Origin: Bacillus sp. BGMRC 2118 | GTDB taxonomy: Bacteria > Bacillota > Bacilli > Bacillales > SA4 | Direction of reading: 5' to 3' | Assembly: GCA_008364785.1 (NCBI GenBank) | Contig: VTTJ01000010.1 | Span: forward strand, 62,001 to 126,000 | Length of the DNA: 64,000 bases | In this document: positions 16,224-25,303 of the stretch, one piece after another | Layout: each line of letters starts with the position of its first letter | Numbering within the stretch: position 1 is the stretch's first letter | Notes under the pieces: generated by a model | Databases searched by the model: none | Seen by the model: the letters and a program-made list of their open reading frames with translations, nothing else | What the model was told of the DNA's origin: nothing | Position numbers and translations under genes: made by a program

Positions 16224-17468
16224 TTATGCTGTTATTGCAAATAGTCCATTTTCAGAAGATAACCGATTTCGCCCGAGTTCTTTAGATTGTAAAAGAAGCT
16301 GGTCGGCGTAAATATACCCTTTTTCTAATGTAACAGCTTCATTTACCTTGAAGAAATAAAGACCAAAAGAGGAAGTGTAATGGATTTCGACATTCTCTCC
16401 TTTATATTCTGCCTTTACATAGCTAGAAGCGAGACGGCCAATTATGCCTTCAACCACTGCTTCACATTGTTCAAAGTTTCGGTATCTAAGGAAAATGGTG
16501 AATTCTTCACCACCACTCCTAAATAAGTAATCTTCTTCTTGAAGGCAATGTTTTAACGTGCTTGCAAAGTGTTGAATGACCTGATCGCCAATTGCGTGAT
16601 TATATGTGTCATTTATAGACTTGAATTTATCTATATCAGCTACAATAATGCCGATACATTCGTCTGTCTCGTTTAATTCTTCAATTCTTTTATCCATAAG
16701 TGCCCGGTTAGAAACACCGGTTAAGAAGTCTGTATAAGCCATCTGTTCAAATTTATCTCTCTCTAACTTATCTTGTATGCTTTGAGATTTGAATACAAAT
16801 GAACGGCTTACAATGTAATTTAATATGAATAAGCTAATAACTGTCTCCCAATTTCCATCTAGAAGCATAATAAGAAGTAAACCATTCGTTAAAGCTGTCT
16901 TACCTAAATCTAGAATACTACGACTTCTATAAAAGCTAATCGTTTCTTTTATTGTATTAACCTCACCGAGAATTCTCATTACGGTTAAGAAGCATGTGTC
17001 AGAAATGAATGCAACCAAACGGACGAGTAGCAACATTAATATCCAGAACCCAAAAGGAATACCTTCTACATAAGGCAATAGTAATTGAAATAAATAGAAT
17101 CCTATCGAATTACTAAGTACAAATGCTCCGATGTTATAGAAAGTATCATAGAATTCATCTGGATCTGCTGTATTGGTGATTTTCCGTTGGAAATAGATAA
17201 TAAAACGATATAATGTCTCAAATAGTAATAATCCAATTGGGCCTGCAAATAAAACAATGGATAAACTATAGCTGATGGCATAATCATACGTCATATTTCC
17301 ACTCTTACCAATGACCCTTAATTGGAAATAAAGAGTTGAAAAAGCTAAGTATATGAATAGAGAAATAAGGTAGGTTCGATTATCGATTAATATATGATTT
17401 GAACCAGCAAAGACAACTAGTACAGAAGCGATAAATAAAACGAAATTAAATACTCTGGCCCATATCAT
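16224..17468 (-). CDS. Membrane-bound GGDEF diguanylate cyclase
   Basis: About 414 residues. The N-terminal half has six or so membrane helices, and the C-terminal GGDEF domain has LTGVSNRALMDKRI, IVADIDKFKSINDTYNHAIGD and the active site SGGEEF near residue 320. The inhibitory RxxD site is absent (EEDY at that place), so feedback control may be missing, unlike in the cyclase at 14121. The start at 17468 has GAGGG nine bases upstream; an in-frame ATG at 17477 touches that SD. It is convergent with the other cyclase operon. Confidence 0.88.
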   Translation of the reverse strand: MIWARVFNFVLFIASVLVVFAGSNHILIDNRTYLISLFIYLAFSTLYFQLRVIGKSGNMTYDYAISYSLSIVLFAGPIGLLLFETLYRFIIYFQRKITNTADPDEFYDTFYNIGAFVLSNSIGFYLFQLLLPYVEGIPFGFWILMLLLVRLVAFISDTCFLTVMRILGEVNTIKETISFYRSRSILDLGKTALTNGLLLIMLLDGNWETVISLFILNYIVSRSFVFKSQSIQDKLERDKFEQMAYTDFLTGVSNRALMDKRIEELNETDECIGIIVADIDKFKSINDTYNHAIGDQVIQHFASTLKHCLQEEDYLFRSGGEEFTIFLRYRNFEQCEAVVEGIIGRLASSYVKAEYKGENVEIHYTSSFGLYFFKVNEAVTLEKGYIYADQLLLQSKELGRNRLSSENGLFAITA

Positions 17469-17734
17469 TCTTCCCATCCCTCTTTCTTTCCTCTTTACTA
17501 TTTAGAAAAGAGCCTTACTATAATAATATCCTAAAATCTAGCAAGATGAAATTATATAATTAAAATAATTTTATGAAATTAGAATTTTTAGGAAAGAGGA
17601 TAATGAATTACCCTTAGGAAATTATTTCCCATGAAATAATCTATTATTAATACATCACTTTCGGCATCCATTATATCTCCTGTAATTAAATTATAGTAAT
17701 ATAGGTGTATAGAAAAATAAACTGGGTGTGGCGC

Positions 17735-19048
17735 ATGGTTAAAAATAAAAGGTTACTTCTTATACTTTCCATATCGATCATGTTAATTCTTTCTTTTACT
17801 GTTTTAAATATGTTTATGTCCTATCAAAATATAAAAGAGTCTGCTCAACATTCAATTGCTAATAATAGTCTAGAAGCTGCAAAATCCATTGCGAAATCAA
17901 TGGATGTAGAAGCCTATAAAGACTTCCTGCAACATCCTGTAAAAGATGAGCGGTATTGGGAGATTAGAAGCTATTTAAATGATGCCAGAGAAAAAATAGG
18001 CGCTTTATATGTATATACGTTAAAAGTGGATAACCCTAAAGTTTCATATGGGATGATTATAGGAATGCCAAGAGAAGATGATATCTATCCATTAGGAGAT
18101 CCATGTACCGTACCTGAGGAACAGGTAGAATTAGCCTATCAGGGCGAGACCTATTATACGGATATCATTGATGATCCTACGTATGGCAGATACCTTTCTG
18201 TAGGGGCTCCGATTCATGATGAGACAGGTGAAATTATTGGATATATCGGGATTGATTTAAGTACGGAAATGATTGACCAAATTAGTAGCAAGGTCTTAAA
18301 AAATAATATCTCAACACTTGTATTTAGTGGCCTATTTGTCATCATTCTTTTACTATCATTTATCTTAATTATAATTTGGTACAAAAAAGAATATAAGAGA
18401 GAAGTAGTCGATACCGTGGATACGTTCCATGAACAATTTCAATCGTTAATGAGTTCGGTTCAGTCATTGCGTCATGATCAGATCAATCATATTCAAGTGA
18501 TTCATGGTCTATTGAAAATAGGGAATTATGAAAAATTAACTGAGTATGTCTCAGACTTAGTTAAAGATGCACAGGCTATTCAAGGAATGAAAGTAGACGT
18601 GGCTAACCCTGCGCTTTCTATATTGTTTCAAACAAAGAAGCTTGTAGCACAAAATGAAAATATCCATATGACTATATCTATTATTCAGGAGAACTATCAA
18701 TCCATTAAGATGACTGATTTAATTAAGATACTATCTAACTTAATTGATAATGCGATTGAGGCAACCTTAGAATTACCTTACACCGAACGAGCAGTAGAAG
18801 TTTCTTCAACAAAAGAAGGGGAATACTTCATGTTCGAAGTGAAAAATACAGGACCGGTCATTAAAGACTCGACCAAGCTGTTTAAAAGTGGTTTTTCCAC
18901 CAAGGAAGCAGAAGGTGGAAAGGTAAGAGGTCAAGGGTTATTTATTGTGAAAGAGACAGTATCTAAATACAACGGAGAAATACAGGTAGAGTCAGAAGCA
19001 AAACAGACAAAGATTTCAGTAAGAATACCAGTACATTCAAAAAGATAG
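17735..19048 (+). CDS. Sensor histidine kinase, CitA/DcuS-like, orphan
   Basis: About 437 residues: TM helix (residues about 6-27), an extracellular Cache/PAS-like sensor, a second TM near 200-222, a SpoOB-type dimerisation helix with phospho-acceptor histidine in LRHDQINHIQVIHGLL, and a GHKL ATPase (ILSNLIDNAIEA; KVRGQGLFIVKETV). This resembles kinases that sense dicarboxylates or citrate, but no response regulator lies beside it, so the partner must be elsewhere. The start is uncertain: ATG 17735 has a GGGTG-like SD, and GTG 17705 is in frame. A strong terminator follows. Confidence 0.83.
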   Translation: MVKNKRLLLILSISIMLILSFTVLNMFMSYQNIKESAQHSIANNSLEAAKSIAKSMDVEAYKDFLQHPVKDERYWEIRSYLNDAREKIGALYVYTLKVDNPKVSYGMIIGMPREDDIYPLGDPCTVPEEQVELAYQGETYYTDIIDDPTYGRYLSVGAPIHDETGEIIGYIGIDLSTEMIDQISSKVLKNNISTLVFSGLFVIILLLSFILIIIWYKKEYKREVVDTVDTFHEQFQSLMSSVQSLRHDQINHIQVIHGLLKIGNYEKLTEYVSDLVKDAQAIQGMKVDVANPALSILFQTKKLVAQNENIHMTISIIQENYQSIKMTDLIKILSNLIDNAIEATLELPYTERAVEVSSTKEGEYFMFEVKNTGPVIKDSTKLFKSGFSTKEAEGGKVRGQGLFIVKETVSKYNGEIQVESEAKQTKISVRIPVHSKR

Positions 19049-19080
19049 GAGAACCCCTTTTGGGGTTCTCCTTATTTCTT
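19047..19080 (+). terminator. Rho-independent terminator after sensor kinase
   Basis: Ten-pair stem GGAGAACCCC/GGGGTTCTCC with a TTTT loop and a T-rich tail. It may also serve the convergent pepT gene. Confidence 0.88.
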
Positions 19081-20308
19081 ATTTTGTTTCGTATAATTTT
19101 ATGATCTCAATCATTACATTCGTTGCCTTTTCCATATTATCTACTGAGATATATTCAAATCTTCCGTGATAATTTTCTCCACCAGTAAAAATATTGGGTG
19201 TCGGTAATCCCATGTAAGAGAGCTGGGCTCCATCTGTCCCACCACGGATGGGTTCAACGACTGGTTCAATTCCAATATTTTTCATTGCTTTGAAGGCTAT
19301 ATCTACGACTTGTTTAACAGGTTCTATTTTATTCTTCATATTATAATATTGATCCTTTATTAGTAGGGAGATACTGTCTGGACCATACTTCTCTCGTAAC
19401 TGACTAGCGATCCTTTCCATATAAGCTTTTCTTGAGGAGAATTGCTCCTGATCAAAGTCACGTATAATGTATGATAGCTTTGTCTCTTCTACATCACCAT
19501 GTATGGAGCTTAAATGATAGAACCCTTCATATCCCTCTGTAAGTTCAGGGACTTCCTCCTCAGGCAACATTTGATGAAACTCCATTGCAATTTTCGCCGC
19601 ATTCACCAATTTTCCCTTAGCTGTACCTGGGTGAACATTGCTGCCCTTACAAATGACCTTTGCGCCTGCTGCATTAAAGTTTTCATATTGTAGCTCTCCG
19701 AGTGGTCCTCCATCCATTGTATAAGCTAAAACAGCACCAAATGCTTCAACATCAAATTTATGTGGACCTCTTCCAATCTCCTCATCAGGGGTAAAGGCAA
19801 CACGTATTTTTCCATGTTTGATTTCAGGGTGTTGCACAAGATAATTCATAGCCGTCATAATTTCTGCTATTCCAGCCTTGTTGTCAGCTCCTAACAACGT
19901 GGAACCATCTGTTGTCATTAACGTATGTCCCTTATAGTTCAGTAAGTTTGGAAATTTAGCAGGTGATAGAATGACACCTGATTGTTCATTCAAAACGATA
20001 TCTTCTCCGTTATACTCTTTTATTAGTTGTGGTTTAACATTTTTACCTGTGAAGTCCGTTGCTGTATCAAGATGAGCGAGGAATCCTATAGTTGGAACAT
20101 CTTTATTACTGTTAGAAGGAAGGGTCGCCATCACGTAACCATTATCATCTAACGTAACTTCTTCTAAGCCTATTTCTTTTAATTCTTGAACTAATTGGCG
20201 TGCTAATAAAAGCTGTCCTGGTGTTGAAGGACAAGTTGTACTCAGGTCATCTGACTGTGTGTCAATTTTCACATATGTAGTTAATCGCTGGATTAATTCT
20301 TCTCTCAT
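19079..20308 (-). CDS. pepT: Peptidase T (tripeptide aminopeptidase)
   Basis: A cytoplasmic M20 metallopeptidase of 409 residues, the normal length, that removes the N-terminal residue of tripeptides. Metal-site motifs are all present: GFLAHLDTATDF (His, Asp), GADNKAGIAEIM (Asp), FTPDEEIGRG (catalytic Glu and metal Glu) and the C-terminal GGENYHGRFEYI (His). SD GAAAGGAAG precedes the ATG. It stands alone between the orphan kinase and the ECF sigma gene. Confidence 0.95.
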   Translation of the reverse strand: MREELIQRLTTYVKIDTQSDDLSTTCPSTPGQLLLARQLVQELKEIGLEEVTLDDNGYVMATLPSNSNKDVPTIGFLAHLDTATDFTGKNVKPQLIKEYNGEDIVLNEQSGVILSPAKFPNLLNYKGHTLMTTDGSTLLGADNKAGIAEIMTAMNYLVQHPEIKHGKIRVAFTPDEEIGRGPHKFDVEAFGAVLAYTMDGGPLGELQYENFNAAGAKVICKGSNVHPGTAKGKLVNAAKIAMEFHQMLPEEEVPELTEGYEGFYHLSSIHGDVEETKLSYIIRDFDQEQFSSRKAYMERIASQLREKYGPDSISLLIKDQYYNMKNKIEPVKQVVDIAFKAMKNIGIEPVVEPIRGGTDGAQLSYMGLPTPNIFTGGENYHGRFEYISVDNMEKATNVMIEIIKLYETK

Positions 20309-20454
20309 TCCCGCAACTTCCTTTCATGTCTATTTGTATTTATTCTATAACAGTCACAGTGCTATTATATAGTAAAAACTTTTTCGTCATGCGGAAAAAT
20401 AAATGAAACTTTTTATGATCCATTCTTCTCTAATGATTGAAGGGAGGTCAGGAT

Positions 20455-20988
20455 ATGAATGAATCTAAGTTAGTACGAAAAGCTGTTAAAGGGAACAAAG
20501 AGGCTTTTCAACAGTTAGTCGTTCTACATAGTGACCGATTATATCGAACAGCTTTTTTATATGTTGGAAATCGAGAAGATGCTCTGGATGTTGTACAAGA
20601 GACAACTTACAAAGCTTATATTACAATCCAAAGATTACGAAATGAAGAGTATTTTCTAACATGGATAACCAAAATCCTGATTCATTGTTCTTATGATGTT
20701 TTACGGAGGAGAAAGAAAGAAGTAATGACTGTAGATATAGAACTTTCAACTGACAAAGAGACAAAGTCAGAAGAGCACATAGATTTAATACAAGCACTGA
20801 GTGAGCTAAAGGAGGAGTACCGGTCGTCTCTCATTTTATTTTACTATCAGGACCTACCTATTGTAGAAATTGCTAAGATGCTAGGCGTCCCAGACAATAC
20901 AGTCAAAACCTATCTTCATAGAGGAAAAAAACAACTAAAACAAAAGTTAGGAGGTAGAAAATATTATGAAGGAGAAATTGTTTCATGA
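20455..20988 (+). CDS. ECF-type RNA polymerase sigma factor
   Basis: About 177 residues with sigma region 2 (AFQQLVVLHSDRLYRTAFLYVGNREDALDVVQETTYKAY core near residues 20-58) and region 4 (ALSELKEEYRSSLILFYYQDLPIVEIAKMLGVPDNTVKTYLHRGKKQL). This is an extracytoplasmic function sigma factor of the Bacillus SigV/SigX size class. GGGAGGT ends just before the ATG at 20455, which fixes the start. It overlaps the next gene by 23 bases, the usual coupling of sigma and anti-sigma. A TGAAAC that could be an ECF-type -35 is at 20403, but no convincing -10 is seen. Confidence 0.88.
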   Translation: MNESKLVRKAVKGNKEAFQQLVVLHSDRLYRTAFLYVGNREDALDVVQETTYKAYITIQRLRNEEYFLTWITKILIHCSYDVLRRRKKEVMTVDIELSTDKETKSEEHIDLIQALSELKEEYRSSLILFYYQDLPIVEIAKMLGVPDNTVKTYLHRGKKQLKQKLGGRKYYEGEIVS

Positions 20989-22291
20989 AGAAGCGAATAA
21001 AATACATGTACCAAAAGAAGATGTATTAGCAGCCATTAGCGTTGGAATTGAAAAAGGGGAAAGAGAAAAAAAGACGAAACCTTTAAAAAGAAAATCCTTC
21101 ATCCTAACGGCCGCAGCAAGTGTATTAATTGGTTCAAGTTTAGTAGTTCCCTCAATCTCTCATGTGTTAGCAGAAGCACCTATTGTGGGAGGATTCTATG
21201 AAAAGTTTAATGATGTAGTAGGTAGAAATCTAGAATCACAACAGTTAATTACTGAATTAGATGAAAAAGCAACAAGTCGGGGAATTGATGTCGCGATTAC
21301 TAGTTCTTACTTCGATGGTGCAGTAGTTGGTGTGACATTTGATGTAAAAGGAAAGATTAGAAAAGATAGAGATGGAAATGTAATTGGACTTTATGAAATT
21401 TTTAATGGGGATAGCCGGATATCAGAGACAAAAGAGTTAGTATACCTGCAAGAAACGAAGGATGGTTGGACTGGTCAAATCCAAATAAGCTATCCATATT
21501 CGGATCTGTCAGAAGATACAACGCTGCCACTTACTTTTATGAGCTTTGGTAACAAGGAAGGTACGTGGAAGTTTGATGTTCCAATTAAGCAATTGCCGTA
21601 TGAAGAGGTGGATTTAGATAAAGTTAGTGAAAGTTCAACTGAAGGTTTGAACGTGAAATTTAATACACTGATAAAAGGAAATGCATCAGCTGCTATAGAT
21701 TATTCCTTTTCGTTCCCAAGAGAAAAGGCGAATGTTTCCCTTGAGATCTATGATGATAAACAAGATCCAATTCATCAGACAACAAATCAGAGGATGGATA
21801 AACAAAAGGGAAGAGTGACAATTCTAAAGAATATACAAGAGGTGTCAGATTATATTGAAGTATATCCCAAAATAAGTTTTCAAGAAGATGATCGATTTCT
21901 TACATTAGACCAATCATCTCCTATTGAGATTAAATCAAATAGGCATGGCCATTCATTTAAGATAGAGGAAATGAAGGTGACAGGGGATCAATTTATCATA
22001 GATTTCCAAGTGAACAACGGTGAGAGAAAAGGGAGAGAGTTTATGTTGTTTCATAGTTTTGCGCGAACCGATGTAACGCTTGTTAAGGAAAGTAGAAAAG
22101 AAATATATGAAGAACCACTTGAACATACTATAGAAGTTCTCGATAAAAAGGCACTTCGTTTTAGAAGTAAATTTGATCTAGAAAATATAAGTGATTTTAA
22201 AAAGAATGATTATGTTGTACGTGTCAGATTGAATTCGCTCATTTCAAACATCCCTCTCGAATTAGAGCCAATTAAAATAGACTTAAAATAA
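20966..22291 (+). CDS. Anti-sigma factor-like membrane protein (DUF4179 type)
   Basis: A 441-residue protein with a cytoplasmic N-terminus of about 45 residues, one transmembrane segment (SFILTAAASVLIGSSLVVPS) and a long beta-rich extracytoplasmic part beginning EAPIVGGFYEKF. This layout and the APIVGGFYEKF segment are typical of DUF4179 proteins encoded after ECF sigma genes. It should hold the sigma factor at the membrane and release it on an envelope signal. The signal is unknown. A terminator follows. Confidence 0.82.
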   Translation: MKEKLFHEEANKIHVPKEDVLAAISVGIEKGEREKKTKPLKRKSFILTAAASVLIGSSLVVPSISHVLAEAPIVGGFYEKFNDVVGRNLESQQLITELDEKATSRGIDVAITSSYFDGAVVGVTFDVKGKIRKDRDGNVIGLYEIFNGDSRISETKELVYLQETKDGWTGQIQISYPYSDLSEDTTLPLTFMSFGNKEGTWKFDVPIKQLPYEEVDLDKVSESSTEGLNVKFNTLIKGNASAAIDYSFSFPREKANVSLEIYDDKQDPIHQTTNQRMDKQKGRVTILKNIQEVSDYIEVYPKISFQEDDRFLTLDQSSPIEIKSNRHGHSFKIEEMKVTGDQFIIDFQVNNGERKGREFMLFHSFARTDVTLVKESRKEIYEEPLEHTIEVLDKKALRFRSKFDLENISDFKKNDYVVRVRLNSLISNIPLELEPIKIDLK

Positions 22292-22297
22292 CTTTTA

Positions 22298-22326
22298 ACA
22301 CCTGAATTCTGTTCAGGTGTTTTTTC
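22298..22326 (+). terminator. Rho-independent terminator after sigma/anti-sigma operon
   Basis: Nine-pair stem ACACCTGAA/TTCAGGTGT with a 5-base loop and six Ts. Confidence 0.9.
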
Positions 22327-22339
22327 TGCTTGAAAAAAA

Positions 22340-22394
22340 TTAAGAGAATCTTAAGATTTATCCTCAATAACTATTAAGATTTACTTTTTATAAT
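22340..22394 (+). promoter_or_regulatory. TTAAGA direct repeats and -10 box of the two-component operon
   Basis: TTAAGA occurs at 22340, 22351 and 22374, that is at steps of 11 and 23 bases, close to one and two helical turns. TATAAT is at 22389-22394. OmpR-type regulators bind such phased direct repeats, so autoregulation is likely. Confidence 0.5.
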
Positions 22395-22448
22395 AAAAAT
22401 ACTTCCAAATATAAACATGATAAAATCTAGAAAGGAGAGTGAGCGAAG

Positions 22449-23144
22449 ATGAATGTAAATTATTCCGTTTTAGTAGTGGATGATGATAAAGAAATAAGAG
22501 ATGCAATCGAAATCTATTTAAAAAATGAAGGAATCAAAGTGATTAAAGCAAAAGATGGCATAGAAGCGATTGAGCTATTACACGAACATGAAATCCACCT
22601 TATATTATTAGATGTGATGATGCCACGGTTAGACGGAATTGCGACAACGTTTCGTATCCGTGAAAGTAAAAACATCCCTATTATTATTTTGAGTGCCAAA
22701 AGTGAGGATACGGACAAAATACTTGGCCTTCAGGTGGGAGCAGATGATTACATCACAAAGCCTTTCAACCCAATGGAGTTACTAGCACGAGTTAAATCTC
22801 AGCTAAGGCGGTATGTCTCACTAGGTACATATGAAGCAAAAGAGAAGGTAATAGATTTGAATGGGCTGACACTAGACCAGGCCGCAAAGGAAGTGAAGGT
22901 TCACGGTGAGATTGTAAAGCTGACTCCAATTGAGTACAAAATCGTAGAGTTACTTATGCTTCACGCCGGGAGAGTTTTTTCAATTGATGATATTTATGAA
23001 CGGGTATGGAAAGAACAAAGCTACAATGCTGAAAACACAGTAGCAGTTCATATTCGGAAAATACGTGAAAAAATAGAAATTGACCCGAAAAATCCGAGAT
23101 ATTTAAAGGTGGTATGGGGAATTGGATACAAAATGGAAAAGTAG
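22449..23144 (+). CDS. OmpR/PhoB family response regulator
   Basis: A 231-residue regulator with a receiver domain (acidic pocket VVDDDKE; phospho-acceptor Asp in LILLDVMMPRLDG, about residue 56; Lys in DDYITKPFNPMELLARV) and a winged-helix output domain (KLTPIEYKIVELLMLHAGRVFSIDDIYERVW; AVHIRKIREKI). The SD AAAGGAGAGTGAG precedes the ATG. It overlaps its kinase gene by 23 bases. Its layout resembles the VanR group. The direct repeats upstream suggest that it controls itself. Confidence 0.92.
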   Translation: MNVNYSVLVVDDDKEIRDAIEIYLKNEGIKVIKAKDGIEAIELLHEHEIHLILLDVMMPRLDGIATTFRIRESKNIPIIILSAKSEDTDKILGLQVGADDYITKPFNPMELLARVKSQLRRYVSLGTYEAKEKVIDLNGLTLDQAAKEVKVHGEIVKLTPIEYKIVELLMLHAGRVFSIDDIYERVWKEQSYNAENTVAVHIRKIREKIEIDPKNPRYLKVVWGIGYKMEK

Positions 23145-25299
23145 AACTCTACTGTTTGGTCTGTTATTTTTATTCACTTTTGGAGTGAGTAGTTTATTAG
23201 TTGGCCTTTTTGAAGGACATCGTTATATAGAAAAAAGTTACTTTGATACCGATCAATTTTACGATGAATACAATCACTTTCTTATGCTCTTACAGCAGTA
23301 TGAGTTAAATGTGATTCCGGACGAAGAAATTAAAAAATCTATTACTGTTTCAACTGAGGAAATAGAAGAATATCGTACTCGTAATGGGAATTTAAGTGAT
23401 CAAATTTTCAATATAAAAGATACGTATGATTATAGAATTAAGGATGCAAAGGATTCAGGTAACCAGGATATAGCGGATGTACTGATCTCAGAGAGGGATA
23501 AAGAGATTGAGGACATTACTAAAGTCTTTAACAATGAGGAATATGTGATTGCAAAGATTAAAAAGGAAAAAGAAGAATCTGTCGAAGATTACTTCAATCA
23601 ATATAAGCATAACATCGTCGAGTTTGAAAGCTATCAAAGTGCATATAAGTATTTCTTAACAAATGTAAAAACTGGGGAAGTCTTCACAAATATGAACATC
23701 AAAAGCTTAGATGACTTTTCAGATAAAGGATTACTGCATATACACCAGTATAATCGGGAAGCTGGATTTCTTTCAACACAGGACGGAAGCGTAATTTGGA
23801 ATGATGTAGAAGTAAAGAAGTCCGGGTTATTTGAAGGTAAGATTGGTGTGGTAGATAGGGCAGGTACGATCGTCACAGGACAATATGAGAACTACGGAAA
23901 ACAGCAGATGTTCTTTCTGATTTATGTTGCATTAGGAATAATTTCACTGCTAGTTAGTTTGTATTTATTTAAGAAAAAGAGTGGGTTACATCGATTATTT
24001 AAGGAAAATTGGAATGAGATGTACAATAAATTGCCTATTGATGTGAAATTCGGATTGTTCATTGCATCTCTACTGGCTACATGGATGAGCTTATTTATTA
24101 TTGGTGATACGCTACACTATTCTGGTCATGTCTATGAAACGATTGTTGGTCTATTCTTCATCACAGTGGTTATCACCTTACTAATAGTTGCGATGGTAAT
24201 TCAAGGAAACTTTTTATTCACTCGTTATAAGGATATTTCTTATATTACACATGACTGGCCAAAGAGTTTGGTGTATAAACTGTATATAATTTGTAAGGAA
24301 GCCTTTCTAATAAAAAAACTCGGTACTCAATTTTTTATTTTATTACTCGTTGTCTTTGGTTTAGGAGGGATAACGGCAGCATGTATTGTTGCTCCATGGT
24401 TTGTCATTGTGCTTATTCCAATTGTAGTTGTGGTGGCTCCGTTTATTTTCATCATGATCAAGCAGTTAAGTTACTTTAATAAAATTATGATCGCGACTGG
24501 GGACATTGCGAATGGAAATCTTGCTTCTGATCTTCCTGTCAAAGGGAAATCCACATTGGCAAATCATTCGGCGCATATTAATCAATTAAGACATGGAGTC
24601 AAAACATCAAAGCAAGAACAGGTAAAAAGTGACCGGCTAAAAACGGAGTTAGTCACGAATATCAGTCATGATTTACGTACTCCATTAACTTCCATTATTT
24701 CGTATACAGACTTATTAAAAAATCCAGACTTAGTTGAGGAAGATCGCAGAGCCTATATTGACATTATTGATCGGAAGGCAGACAGATTAAAGGTGTTAAT
24801 TGATGATTTGTTTGATGTTTCTAAGATGGCAAGTGGAAATATGGAATTAGAGAAAAAAGAAGTCGATATCGTACAGCTTCTGCAGCAATCATTAGCTGAA
24901 CGCGATGATACGATTCAAACATCGGGACTGGATTTCAGAGTGCAAAAGCCAGATTATCCAATTATTGTTACTGTAGACGGACAGAAAATATGGAGAGTAT
25001 TTGATAATCTGCTAGGTAATATAACGAAATACTCGTTAGAAGGTACGAGAGTATACATTTCTCTGAGAGAATTAGAAAATCAAATTGAGATTATCTTTAA
25101 AAATGTAACAAAATATGAACTGAGTGAGAATGTAGATGAGCTCTTTGAACGGTTTAAACGGGGAGATGCTTCACGTAATACAGATGGCTCAGGATTAGGG
25201 CTGGCCATTGCTAAATCCATTATTGATATACACGATGGGTCATTAGAGATAGAGGTAGATGGCGATTTATTTAAAGTAATTGTAAAAATACCAAAATAA
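23122..25299 (+). CDS. Large membrane sensor histidine kinase paired with the OmpR-type regulator
   Basis: A 725-residue kinase starting at a TTG with AAGGTGG upstream. TM helix near residues 8-27, an extracytoplasmic domain of about 240 residues rich in charged coiled-coil-like sequence, then five or six further helices (about 262-455), a linker, HisKA (TNISHDLRTPLTSIISY, His about 514) and an ATPase domain with N box NLLGNITKYS and G2 box DGSGLGLAIAKS. The DxGxG box is replaced by KNVTKYELSE, a variant seen in several Bacillus VanS-like kinases. The stimulus is unknown. Confidence 0.88.
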   Translation: MDTKWKSRTLLFGLLFLFTFGVSSLLVGLFEGHRYIEKSYFDTDQFYDEYNHFLMLLQQYELNVIPDEEIKKSITVSTEEIEEYRTRNGNLSDQIFNIKDTYDYRIKDAKDSGNQDIADVLISERDKEIEDITKVFNNEEYVIAKIKKEKEESVEDYFNQYKHNIVEFESYQSAYKYFLTNVKTGEVFTNMNIKSLDDFSDKGLLHIHQYNREAGFLSTQDGSVIWNDVEVKKSGLFEGKIGVVDRAGTIVTGQYENYGKQQMFFLIYVALGIISLLVSLYLFKKKSGLHRLFKENWNEMYNKLPIDVKFGLFIASLLATWMSLFIIGDTLHYSGHVYETIVGLFFITVVITLLIVAMVIQGNFLFTRYKDISYITHDWPKSLVYKLYIICKEAFLIKKLGTQFFILLLVVFGLGGITAACIVAPWFVIVLIPIVVVVAPFIFIMIKQLSYFNKIMIATGDIANGNLASDLPVKGKSTLANHSAHINQLRHGVKTSKQEQVKSDRLKTELVTNISHDLRTPLTSIISYTDLLKNPDLVEEDRRAYIDIIDRKADRLKVLIDDLFDVSKMASGNMELEKKEVDIVQLLQQSLAERDDTIQTSGLDFRVQKPDYPIIVTVDGQKIWRVFDNLLGNITKYSLEGTRVYISLRELENQIEIIFKNVTKYELSENVDELFERFKRGDASRNTDGSGLGLAIAKSIIDIHDGSLEIEVDGDLFKVIVKIPK

Positions 25300-25303
25300 T
25301 TCT

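Noticed and set aside
16224..17468. Degenerate, inactive GGDEF domain
   Set aside because: The sequence is GGEEF, an accepted active variant, with metal-binding aspartates present; only the inhibitory site is missing.
17499..17515. TTTAGAAAAGAGCCTTA, identical to one end of the MITE family
   Set aside because: Only one end is present, with no partner end or duplication nearby; at 17 AT-rich bases it may be chance.
23122..25299. Loss of kinase activity because the DxGxG box is altered
   Set aside because: The phospho-acceptor HisKA motif and G2 box are intact and related Bacillus kinases share this variant, so inactivity cannot be concluded.
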